From Elusimicrobiota bacterium (GTDB lineage: Bacteria; Elusimicrobiota; Elusimicrobia; UBA1565; JACRDR01): DNA of 33,063 nt. Position numbers and translations under genes: made by a program. The stretch is from the NCBI GenBank assembly GCA_016207565.1, contig JACQPK010000488.1, positions 1 to 33,063 of the forward strand. Direction: 5' to 3'. How positions within the stretch are numbered: position 1 is the stretch's first letter; each line of letters starts with the position of its first letter. Shown piece after piece: positions 12,669 through 19,745 of the stretch. Below the pieces are notes generated by a model. The model was not told the DNA's origin. It ran no database searches and saw only the letters and a program-made list of their open reading frames with translations.

Positions 12669-13885
12669 CCCGTCTCCTCCTGTCGCTCGCCTGCCTCGCC
12701 GCCGCCGTCCCCGCGCGCGCCGTGTTCATCCGCAGCGAGATGGACGTGATCGAGGCGGAGCCGCTGTTCGACTCCGAGTACTTCGTCGACCTGCTCGCCT
12801 TCTCGCCCCCCCTGGAGTGGGAGTGGGACTGGGACGCGGCGCTCTCCACGCGCCCCACGGCGGCCTACCGGATCAACGGCGCGAGCCTCGACTGCTGCAG
12901 CCTGCTCCTCGAGCAGGAGGCGTCGCTGCGGCGGCGCGTCGCCGACTGGCTCGATTTCCGCTACGACCTCCGCCAGCGCGGCGACAAGGACCTCGACGAC
13001 TTCCACCAGTGGCTCGCCTTCGAGGCCGGGCCCTGGGCGGGGCTCTCCTTCGGGGCCTTCGGCGAGCCGACCTTCGCCAAGCAGGACGCGGACATCGGCG
13101 GGCTGATCCGCTGGCGCCCGGTCGACGTGCTCATGGTCTACGGCTCGCGGAACGCCGTGGACTGGAACTTCAACTCGCGAGGCTTCGGCAACGAATCGTA
13201 CCAGGCGAAGCCCACCACCTACGAGGCCGGCATCGAGGCGTGGACCCCCGTCGGGCTGCTGCGGCCCCGCGTGGAGGTCGACGCCCCGCTGCGCCGCGCC
13301 GATCCGACCGTCGCCCGCGTTTACCACTATCGCCGCACGAGCGCGCAGCTCCGCTGGGACCTGCCCGCGGGCGAGCGGCGGCGGGGATTTTCGCTCCGCT
13401 ACCGCTACGAGCTCAAGCAGGAGGGCGCCCGCTTCGACCCGGCCGCCGCGGGAAGCTCCCTCGCGCACGCGCGCGTCGCCCACGACGTCCGGCTCGCGGG
13501 GCTCGTCCCGGCGGGCTCCCGCGGCTCCTTGGAGGCGGGGGCCGAGGGCCTTTGGCGCGCGGCCCACAGCGCGACCCCGGGCGCGGCCGAGCCGACGGCG
13601 AGGTTCTGGCGCTGGGAGGTGCACCCCTACGCGCGCTACCGGCTCAAGACGTCGGAGAAGCTCGTGTGGGAGGCCGCCACCTTCCTGAGCTACGGCGAGC
13701 TCCGCCGCACCTACGGATCGGCTCCGTCGCTCTACGCCAATCCCGTGGAGGCCAAGCTCGGGCTGGGCGTCGACTTCCTCTACTCCGCCAACGGGCGCGT
13801 CGGCCTCAATACGAACTTCGATCTCGACGACGCGACGCGCCACGCATGGGACGGCGGCAACGTCCGCGCGCAGCTGTTCTTCTAG
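12650..13885 (+). CDS. Probable outer-membrane beta-barrel protein
   Basis: A 411-residue protein with a signal peptide (KPVARLLLSLACLAAAVPARA, cleaved near residue 22). The mature part alternates polar and aromatic residues with repeated RY.Y, FSLRYRYELK and a C-terminal VRAQLFF ending in phenylalanine, the usual signal for outer-membrane barrel assembly. There are about 14-18 amphipathic strands by eye. No specific porin or transporter family is recognised. The GTG at 12650 lies inside sixA, giving a 19-nt overlap; it is the only start that retains the signal peptide. Downstream it nearly meets the convergent hpnR-like gene. Confidence 0.75.
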   Translation: MVQKPVARLLLSLACLAAAVPARAVFIRSEMDVIEAEPLFDSEYFVDLLAFSPPLEWEWDWDAALSTRPTAAYRINGASLDCCSLLLEQEASLRRRVADWLDFRYDLRQRGDKDLDDFHQWLAFEAGPWAGLSFGAFGEPTFAKQDADIGGLIRWRPVDVLMVYGSRNAVDWNFNSRGFGNESYQAKPTTYEAGIEAWTPVGLLRPRVEVDAPLRRADPTVARVYHYRRTSAQLRWDLPAGERRRGFSLRYRYELKQEGARFDPAAAGSSLAHARVAHDVRLAGLVPAGSRGSLEAGAEGLWRAAHSATPGAAEPTARFWRWEVHPYARYRLKTSEKLVWEAATFLSYGELRRTYGSAPSLYANPVEAKLGLGVDFLYSANGRVGLNTNFDLDDATRHAWDGGNVRAQLFF

Positions 13886-13887
13886 CT

Positions 13888-15369
13888 TTACGCCGGCGCG
13901 GGGCCGCGGTGGACGAACAGCGTGCCCGCGCCCGGCCGGCCGTGCTCCGGGGGCGGAGGCGACAGCAGGTAGCGGGAGTGGCGCAGGTGCTCGGCGGCCT
14001 GCCGGCGCGCGTTGTAGACGCTGTTGAACTTCCAGAGCATCCGCACGAAGTTCGTCTGTCCCCGGGAGGCGAGCCGCAGCGCCAGGCTCATCGTCTTGCG
14101 GATCGCCGCAAATCCCAGGTGCTTGCGGTTGAGCACCTGCTGCGTGTCCACCAGCTGCTCGTAGAACCGGTCCAGCGGCAGCCGCGTCGGCAAGACCGCG
14201 TGCTGCACGTCGAAGAGCCGGTAGTCCCGCGTGGTGAGCCGGCGCCGCTCGGTGTGCCAAGTCTCGGTCCCGGGGTACGGCGTATTGACGGTCAGGTGCA
14301 CGATCTCCGGGACCGAGGCGGCCCACTCGCGGATCACGCGAAAGCGCGCCTCGTCCCAGTCAGGGTCGGCGATGAGGTTGACCGCGGTGGTGATCCCGAG
14401 CTTGCGCGCGAGCTCCAGGGCCTCGAAGTTGCGTCCGGGGCTGACGCGCTTGCGGTGGAGCCTGAGTCCCTCCTCGTCGATCGCCTCGAGCCCCAGGAAC
14501 ATGTAGCGCAGGCCGAGCCGCTTCCAGCGCGCGAACACTTCCGGGTTCTTCAGCAGGACGTCGGCCCGAGTCTCGAGGTAGTACTCCTTGCGGATGCCGC
14601 GGCGCTCCACCTCGTCCGCCAGCGCCATCCCGTGCTCGGGGAAGATGAATGAGACGTCGTCGACGATGAAGACGTTCGGCTCCCGGATCGACGCGAGCTC
14701 CTCGCCTGCCGCCTGCGCGTCGCGGCGCCGGTAGCTCCGCCCGTAGAACGTCCACGCGCTGCAGAAGACGCAGTCCCACGGGCAGCCGCGCGCGAACTCG
14801 ATCGAGGCGCACGGGTCCAGCGCGCCGATGAAGTACTTCCGGCGCCGGCGCGAGAGATCGCGCGCCGGCGGCACCCCGTCGATCGAGTCGAGCAGCTTGG
14901 GCGGCGGCCCCGCGCCTTCCCGCGTGACCGCGCCGGGCACCAGCCGAAGCGCGTGAGGCCGCATGGTCGCCGCCTCGAGCAGAGCCGCGATCATCCCTTC
15001 CCCGTCGCCCCGCAGCACGCAGTCCAGGTCGCCGTTGCCGTGCTCGAGCAGCTCCGCGGCGACGAACGAGGCGCTGTGCCCTCCGGCGAAGAGGAACGCC
15101 CGGGGCAGCAACCCCCGCGTCTGCTCCGCGAGCTCCAGCACCTCCGGCACGTTCGCCAGATAGTTCAGCGAGTAACCGACGGCGTCCGGCCTAAAGCTCC
15201 CGAGCGCCGAGTAGTAGTGCCGGCGGCCATACACCTGGAGGTCCAGCAGCCGGACCTCGTGTCCGGCCTGCCTAGCGGCCTCCGCGACGATCTCGAGCCC
15301 CAAGGGCTCGAGGCGAAGGTATATCTCCGAGTACATCAACGGGCTCGGGTGGACGAGCAGGACTCTCAT
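13888..15369 (-). CDS. hpnR: B12-binding radical SAM protein, HpnR-like (hopanoid C-3 methylase)
   Basis: A 493-residue protein. The N-terminal cobalamin-binding domain begins VLLVHPSPLMYSEIYLRLEP and continues LNYLANVPEV and GGHSASFVA. The radical SAM cluster is C196-x3-C200-x2-C203 (GCPWDCVFC). The N-terminal wording closely matches what I know of HpnR, which adds a methyl group at C-3 of hopanoids. No squalene-hopene cyclase or other hpn gene is in the window, so a relative acting on another lipid remains possible. The ATG at 15369 is 8 nt after TATACT (15383-15378). Confidence 0.75.
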   Translation of the reverse strand: MRVLLVHPSPLMYSEIYLRLEPLGLEIVAEAARQAGHEVRLLDLQVYGRRHYYSALGSFRPDAVGYSLNYLANVPEVLELAEQTRGLLPRAFLFAGGHSASFVAAELLEHGNGDLDCVLRGDGEGMIAALLEAATMRPHALRLVPGAVTREGAGPPPKLLDSIDGVPPARDLSRRRRKYFIGALDPCASIEFARGCPWDCVFCSAWTFYGRSYRRRDAQAAGEELASIREPNVFIVDDVSFIFPEHGMALADEVERRGIRKEYYLETRADVLLKNPEVFARWKRLGLRYMFLGLEAIDEEGLRLHRKRVSPGRNFEALELARKLGITTAVNLIADPDWDEARFRVIREWAASVPEIVHLTVNTPYPGTETWHTERRRLTTRDYRLFDVQHAVLPTRLPLDRFYEQLVDTQQVLNRKHLGFAAIRKTMSLALRLASRGQTNFVRMLWKFNSVYNARRQAAEHLRHSRYLLSPPPPEHGRPGAGTLFVHRGPAPA

Positions 15370-15377
15370 GAGGCCCG

Positions 15378-15385
15378 AGTATACT
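15378..15385 (-). promoter_or_regulatory. hpnR-like gene promoter (AGTATACT palindrome)
   Basis: TATACT on the complement ends 8 nt before the ATG at 15369. The full 8 bp AGTATACT is a perfect palindrome, the same sequence as at 10900-10907. Here no gene starts on the plus side: the neighbouring DUF420 gene is on the same strand. Any plus-strand transcript would run antisense into the DUF420 3' end. Confidence 0.6.
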
Positions 15386-15434
15386 CCCCGGCCTCCGCCG
15401 GACCCGTGCAGTCCCGGCGTCGAAGCGTTGACGG

Positions 15435-15875
15435 TCAGCGGGAGGCGGCGCCGGGCCAGACGTAGAGCATCCCGTACACGACGACCCCGGTGACGGAGAC
15501 GTAGAGCCAGACGGGCAGCACGACGCGGCCCAAGCGGGCGTGGCGCGAGAAGTCGCCGCCCGGCCACTGCCGCCACGACAGCCAGAGCAGCCGCAGCGCC
15601 AGCGGCGGAACGAAGACGGCGAGGCTCGTATGCGTCAGGAGGATCGCGAGATAGAACGGACGCCCGGGGCCGGCGTAGCGCACCGAGCCGGCGTGGTAGT
15701 GGTAGTAGAGATACGACGCCAGGAAGACGGCCGAGCAGCCTAGGGCACCCGCCATCAGACGAAGGTGCAGCGCCAAGCGGCGCCGTTTGACGGCCCACCA
15801 GCCGGCCGCGAGCAGCGCCGCGCTCGAGGCGTTGAGCGCGGCGTTCAACGTCGGCAGATCGGACACGGCGAGCAT
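15435..15875 (-). CDS. DUF420 membrane protein (CtaM-like)
   Basis: A 146-residue protein with four membrane segments. The patterns ALHLRLMAGALGCSAVFLASY followed by LYYHYHAGSV, and then WLYVSVTGVVVYGMLY at the C-terminus, are characteristic of DUF420. Family members are associated with assembly of cytochrome oxidases (CtaM in Bacillus and Staphylococcus). The conserved histidines near the membrane could bind metal or haem. The ATG at 15875 is favoured because TATGAT (15887-15882 on the complement) ends 6 nt before it; an in-frame ATG at 15893 lies upstream of that -10. No oxidase genes are nearby. Confidence 0.85.
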   Translation of the reverse strand: MLAVSDLPTLNAALNASSAALLAAGWWAVKRRRLALHLRLMAGALGCSAVFLASYLYYHYHAGSVRYAGPGRPFYLAILLTHTSLAVFVPPLALRLLWLSWRQWPGGDFSRHARLGRVVLPVWLYVSVTGVVVYGMLYVWPGAASR

Positions 15876-15881
15876 CCCCCG

Positions 15882-15922
15882 ATCATAGGACATTCCCCGG
15901 TCCGGCCGCCAAACGCTATAAT
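15882..15922. promoter_or_regulatory. Divergent -10 elements for DUF420 and diguanylate cyclase
   Basis: Minus: TATGAT at 15887-15882, 6 nt before the ATG at 15875. Plus: TATAAT at 15917-15922, only 5 nt before the ATG at 15928. Both spacings place the likely transcription start at the start codon. The plus element is one of the clearest leaderless candidates. Confidence 0.6.
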
Positions 15923-15927
15923 GCGCC

Positions 15928-16764
15928 ATGGTCGAAGAGCGCCGCGACGAAGAGTCGCAGGCACCCACGGCGGGCCTGCCGCACACGGTCCTGTATCCGC
16001 TCCTCGGTTCTCTCGTCGGGCTCGGCTCGCCCGTGGGCGCCCTCGTCGTCCGCTGGCTGCTGGCCCGGCCCGACTCGCTCTGGCTGTGGCTCGCGCGAGA
16101 GCTCTCGGAGGAGAAGGTCTTCTACTGGTACATGGGCCTGGGCACCGTGCTGTCCTTCGCCGCCTTCGGCTGGGCCGTCGGCCGCCGCAGCGAGCGGCAG
16201 CGCGCGCGCAACGCGGCGCTGCGGGCCCGCATCCGGGAGCTCCACCTCACCTCGATCACGGACGGCCTCACGGGGGCTTACTCGCACGCCTACCTGCAGG
16301 AGGCGCTTCAGGTCGAGCTCGAGTCCTCCCGCGCGGACGGCCGATCCGTGTCGATCCTGATGCTCGACCTCGACGACTTCAAGAAGATCAACGACACGCA
16401 TGGGCACCTCTTCGGCGACCAGGTCCTGCGCGAGGTGACCGAGACGATCGCCGCGAACATCCGCCAGGCCGACGTGCTCGGCCGCTACGGCGGAGAGGAG
16501 TTCGTCGTCATCATGCCGGGCGCCGACGCGGCGACCGCTCTCCGGGTCGCCGAGCGCGTCCGCCTCGCGGTCTCCCGCTCGCCGGTCTCGCCGCCGCATT
16601 CCCAGCCCGTGCCCGTGCGCGTCAGCATCGGCTTCGCCACCTCGGCGGGAAGGGACATCGCCGCGCGCAGCCTCCTCCACGAGGCCGACGAGAACCTCTA
16701 CCGGGCCAAGAATGCCGGGAAGAACCGCACGGTGGGCGCGGGCGCCGAGACGGCCGTCAGCTAG
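15928..16764 (+). CDS. Membrane diguanylate cyclase (GGDEF)
   Basis: A 278-residue protein with two membrane helices (about 22-46 and 66-85), a short basic coiled linker, and a GGDEF domain from about 108 to 270. The active site is RYGGEEF (GGEEF at 188-192), with metal-binding aspartates in LMLDLDDFKKIND. An inhibitory I-site RxxD (R179, D182) sits five residues before the GGEEF. It should make cyclic di-GMP from two GTP at the inner face of the membrane, with product feedback. Its stop shares CTAG with the stop of the convergent gene. Confidence 0.93.
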   Translation: MVEERRDEESQAPTAGLPHTVLYPLLGSLVGLGSPVGALVVRWLLARPDSLWLWLARELSEEKVFYWYMGLGTVLSFAAFGWAVGRRSERQRARNAALRARIRELHLTSITDGLTGAYSHAYLQEALQVELESSRADGRSVSILMLDLDDFKKINDTHGHLFGDQVLREVTETIAANIRQADVLGRYGGEEFVVIMPGADAATALRVAERVRLAVSRSPVSPPHSQPVPVRVSIGFATSAGRDIAARSLLHEADENLYRAKNAGKNRTVGAGAETAVS

Positions 16765-18302
16765 TCGGCGCGCAGGAGCGCCGCGCAGATCTCGATCTGG
16801 ACGAAGCGGCTCGGCTCCGACGCGAGCCGCTCGATGAGCTTGTGGTCCTGCCCGCCGCGCAGCGAGCGCACCGCCAGGGCGCGGACCACCCAGTCCGGGT
16901 CCTCGAGCCAGGGCACGGCGGGGATGCGGCCGTGCGCGAGATAGAGGGCCAGCGCGTCGCTCGCGTCGGGCTGGAGCCTGCTGAAGGGATCGCCGAGCCG
17001 GCTCACCGCCCCCCACTTCCGGCACGCCTCGATGGCGCCCAGGCGCACCGCCGGCTCCTTGCTCGCGAGGCCGTCCTCCAAGAGAACGCGGTCCTTGGCG
17101 TCGCCCGAGTACGCCGCGGCGAGCATCGCCGCCGCCCGGATCGCCGGGTCGGCGGCGTTGCGGGCGACCTGCAGGACGCGCTCCCGGAGGATCAGATCCG
17201 ACGTTCCCGCCAGCCCTTCGGTCAGGAGGAGGCCGACCCGGCGGTAGCGCGTCTTGAGCTCGAGCCCCGCCGGAGAGACGAGCGCGGCGAGCGCGGCGAA
17301 CGAAGGGTCCCGGAGATCCTCGGGAGAGGGCCCGGTCTCCGCCTTACGCTCGAGGAGCCCTAGCAGCGTCGCGTTGATGCGGCCGTCGATGAGCGCGGTC
17401 TCGGGTATCTTGAGCCGCGGCGCGGTCACGACCAAGGCGTCGAGGTCGGACTCGTCGGGCGCCGGGGCGGCGCCCGAGCCTCCGCCGAAGAGCTGCCGCT
17501 GCTGCCGGGGGAACAGGCGAAGCGCGCCGATCGCGATCTCCGCCGTCACGAAGTCGTTGGCCTGCTCGCGCATCATCCGATCGAGCAGCAGCTGGTAGTC
17601 CTCCGGCGTGCCGAGCAGGCCGAGAGCGCGCGCCGCCATCGCGCGCGCGACCCAATCGCCGCCGTCGAGCTGCTTGAGCAGCTCGCCGCGGCCCTCGGCG
17701 CGCCCGCGCGTGAGCAGCGCCTGGGCGGCGTAGACCCGCGCGAGGTGAGAGCGCCCCTCGTTCATCACGCGGACGAGCAGGTCCCCCGCCTCGGGGCGCT
17801 CCCAGATCTCCAGGGCTTCGGCGAGGGCGAAATGGAGCACCGGGTCGACGCCGACGAGCGCCTCCTCGAACACGGCGCGGTCCTCTGAGCGGCCGCGCGC
17901 CGCCAGGGCCCGGAGCGCCGCCGAGCGGACCTCCGCGTGCCGCGACCAGCGCGCCGCCTCGACGATCCGGTTGTCGAGCATCGCGTCCTCGCCCGTCGCG
18001 AGCGCCTCCGCCAGCGGCGCGCCGGCGTGCGTGTAGCGGTTCCAGAGCCGGATGCCGGCCGGCGTCCCCATCGCGGCGAGACGGGCCAGCGCCGGGCTGT
18101 GCTCCTCGGCTCCCGCCCACCTCGCGCCGTCCGTCTCGCCGAGGAGGCGCAGCACCGCCGAGAGGACGAGCGGATCATGGGCCTTCGGTTTCGGGCGCTC
18201 CGGAGCCCGCGGCGGCGGCGGCGGCAGCGCCGGCTCCGGCGGCCGCGTGTCGAGCCCGCCGCAACCGGAGAAGAGAACGCACGCCAGGAGCACGCGGCGC
18301 AT
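16761..18302 (-). CDS. HEAT-like repeat lipoprotein
   Basis: A 513-residue protein. The signal peptide ends in a lipobox (LLACVLFSGC), followed by a proline-rich linker, then repeated helical pairs such as RSAALRALAARG, ARVYAAQALLTRG, ARAMAARALGLLG, IRAAAMLAAAY and VVRALAVRSLRGG. These alpha-solenoid repeats mediate protein contacts. It is likely anchored in the inner or outer membrane facing the periplasm. It starts at the TGATG overlap with the nuclease gene and is the third gene of the rsmD operon. Its stop overlaps that of the diguanylate cyclase gene. Confidence 0.85.
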   Translation of the reverse strand: MRRVLLACVLFSGCGGLDTRPPEPALPPPPPRAPERPKPKAHDPLVLSAVLRLLGETDGARWAGAEEHSPALARLAAMGTPAGIRLWNRYTHAGAPLAEALATGEDAMLDNRIVEAARWSRHAEVRSAALRALAARGRSEDRAVFEEALVGVDPVLHFALAEALEIWERPEAGDLLVRVMNEGRSHLARVYAAQALLTRGRAEGRGELLKQLDGGDWVARAMAARALGLLGTPEDYQLLLDRMMREQANDFVTAEIAIGALRLFPRQQRQLFGGGSGAAPAPDESDLDALVVTAPRLKIPETALIDGRINATLLGLLERKAETGPSPEDLRDPSFAALAALVSPAGLELKTRYRRVGLLLTEGLAGTSDLILRERVLQVARNAADPAIRAAAMLAAAYSGDAKDRVLLEDGLASKEPAVRLGAIEACRKWGAVSRLGDPFSRLQPDASDALALYLAHGRIPAVPWLEDPDWVVRALAVRSLRGGQDHKLIERLASEPSRFVQIEICAALLRAD

Positions 18303-19081
18303 CAGTCTCTCGCCACCGAAAACTGGCACGTCTTGCGGAAGACGCACGACGGGCAAAACGACGTGTCGGGCGGCAAGAGCTTGCCCGCCGCCATGAGATC
18401 GGCGGCGCGCCCAAGCAAGGCCTGGAGCTCACCCTCGCCGGACGCGTCGTACTCCCGCGTCTTCCGGTGGCCCGTGGCGACGTAGTACAGCGTAAGCAGC
18501 GCCGGATCGAAGCCGAGCGCCTCCTTGCAGCCTAGGCCGTAGATCCGGAGCTGCAGATCCTGGAAGAAGGAGCTCTCGCCGGCCTCCCCCTCCGCGCCCG
18601 TCTTATAGTCGATCACCTCGAAGCGGCCGTCGGGATGCTCGTCCACCCGGTCGATCATCCCCCGGACGGTGTGCGGGCCGAGTGGGAAGATGAACTCGCG
18701 CTCCATGTAGGCCGCGCGCGTGCGGCGGCCCTCCTCGTCCTTCCAATACCGGCGGAGCATCCCCTCCCCCTTCTTGTACCACTGCTCCTTGAGCCTGGGG
18801 TCGTCGAAGCCCGCGTGGTGGAAGTGGCGCTCGTAGAGCTCCAACAGGCGCCCGAGGTCCGGCGCCTCCTCGCGGTGGAAGGCCTCGAGGGCCTTGTGGA
18901 TCGTCATCCCGAGGGCGGAGGCCGGCGTGAAGGGCTGGCGCCGGCCGTCGACGAAACGGAGCTTGTACTCCCAAGGGCACTCGAGGTAGGCGCGCAGCCG
19001 CGAGAAGTTGATCTCGAAGGACCGCGGCCGCTTCTGGGCCGGCGGCGCCGGGTGGGCGGCGAGCCAGGCCGGCAGGTTCAT
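18302..19081 (-). CDS. PD-(D/E)XK nuclease with Fe-S-type cysteine cluster (RecB/Cas4-like)
   Basis: A 259-residue protein of the PDDEXK_1 / RecB-Cas4 type. Residues seen are His62 in GMTIHKALEAFH, Asp144 in GMIDRVD, the core EVIDYKTG (Asp158, Lys160) and QLRIYG. Cys35 plus C243-x2-C246-x5-C252 match the four-cysteine [4Fe-4S] staple of AddB, Cas4 and related exonucleases. It should be a DNA exonuclease or a DNA-end-processing protein. There are no cas genes or CRISPR nearby. It overlaps rsmD upstream (ATGA) and the HEAT lipoprotein downstream (TGATG). Confidence 0.88.
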   Translation of the reverse strand: MNLPAWLAAHPAPPAQKRPRSFEINFSRLRAYLECPWEYKLRFVDGRRQPFTPASALGMTIHKALEAFHREEAPDLGRLLELYERHFHHAGFDDPRLKEQWYKKGEGMLRRYWKDEEGRRTRAAYMEREFIFPLGPHTVRGMIDRVDEHPDGRFEVIDYKTGAEGEAGESSFFQDLQLRIYGLGCKEALGFDPALLTLYYVATGHRKTREYDASGEGELQALLGRAADLMAAGKLLPPDTSFCPSCVFRKTCQFSVARD

Positions 19082-19716
19082 TCCTCTTTGGCGGCGTCGG
19101 GGTCGGTCTCGGGGTCGGAGGAGAACGGAGAACGCGTCTCGCCGGCGTGGCGGACGAAGTCCAGGTGCGTGTCGCCGTAGCGCGCGCGGCGGAACAGCTC
19201 GTAGCCCGCGGGAGCCGAGGCCGGCTCCTTCTTGTGGTGCTGGAGGATCAGCCAGCCGTTGGGGGCGAGGAGCCTCGAGGCCGCGAGGTTGTCGAGCACC
19301 GGCTGGCTGAAGCGGAGCGGCCGCTTCTGTTCGTCGACGTACGGAGGGCCGGCGAAGATAAGGTCGAACTGCTCCACGCCCGCGCGGTAGTTCACCCACG
19401 ACAACGGCGAGAGGACGTTGCCTCGGTGCGCCTTCGCCTTGTCCTTGAAGCCGGCGCGCTCGATGTTCCTCTGGATGACCTTCACGCACCGGTCGTCCAT
19501 GTCCACGAAGAACACCTGCGAGGCGCCCCGGGACAGCGCCTCCATCCCGACCGCCCCGGTGCCGGCGAACAGGTCGAGGAACCGAGAGCCGAAGATCCGG
19601 GGCCGGAGGATATCGAACAGCGACTGCTTGATCCGCGACGAGATGGGCCGGACGGGCAGATCCTTCGAAACACTCAGGAGCTTGCGCCCGCGCGCGGACC
19701 CGGCGATAATTCTCAC
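19078..19716 (-). CDS. rsmD: 16S rRNA methyltransferase RsmD-like, altered catalytic motif
   Basis: A 212-residue protein with RIIAGSARGRKL at the N-terminus, RPISSRIKQSLFDIL and FLDLFAGTGAVGMEALSRGA, all diagnostic of RsmD. RsmD makes N2-methylguanosine 966 of 16S rRNA from SAM. The catalytic motif IV, normally DPPY, reads GPPY here (residues 123-126; codon GGC), so the usual Asp/Asn is missing. A 30-residue acidic tail is unusual. The GTG at 19716 is 8 nt after TATAAT. It heads an operon with the nuclease and HEAT lipoprotein. Confidence 0.88.
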   Translation of the reverse strand: MRIIAGSARGRKLLSVSKDLPVRPISSRIKQSLFDILRPRIFGSRFLDLFAGTGAVGMEALSRGASQVFFVDMDDRCVKVIQRNIERAGFKDKAKAHRGNVLSPLSWVNYRAGVEQFDLIFAGPPYVDEQKRPLRFSQPVLDNLAASRLLAPNGWLILQHHKKEPASAPAGYELFRRARYGDTHLDFVRHAGETRSPFSSDPETDPDAAKEE

Positions 19717-19724
19717 AGAGGGAT

Positions 19725-19734
19725 ATTATAGAAT
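19725..19734. promoter_or_regulatory. Overlapping divergent -10 elements (TATAAT / TAGAAT)
   Basis: The sequence ATTATAGAAT reads TATAAT on the minus strand (19730-19725, 8 nt before the rsmD GTG) and TAGAAT on the plus strand (19729-19734, 11 nt before the ATG at 19746). The two hexamers overlap by two bases. Confidence 0.6.
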
Positions 19735-19745
19735 AGCGCACGCGC

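Noticed and set aside
15876-15893. Upstream in-frame ATG (15893) as start of the DUF420 gene
   Set aside because: It lies upstream of the TATGAT -10, so a leaderless transcript would start after it. The family's N-terminus fits the ATG at 15875.
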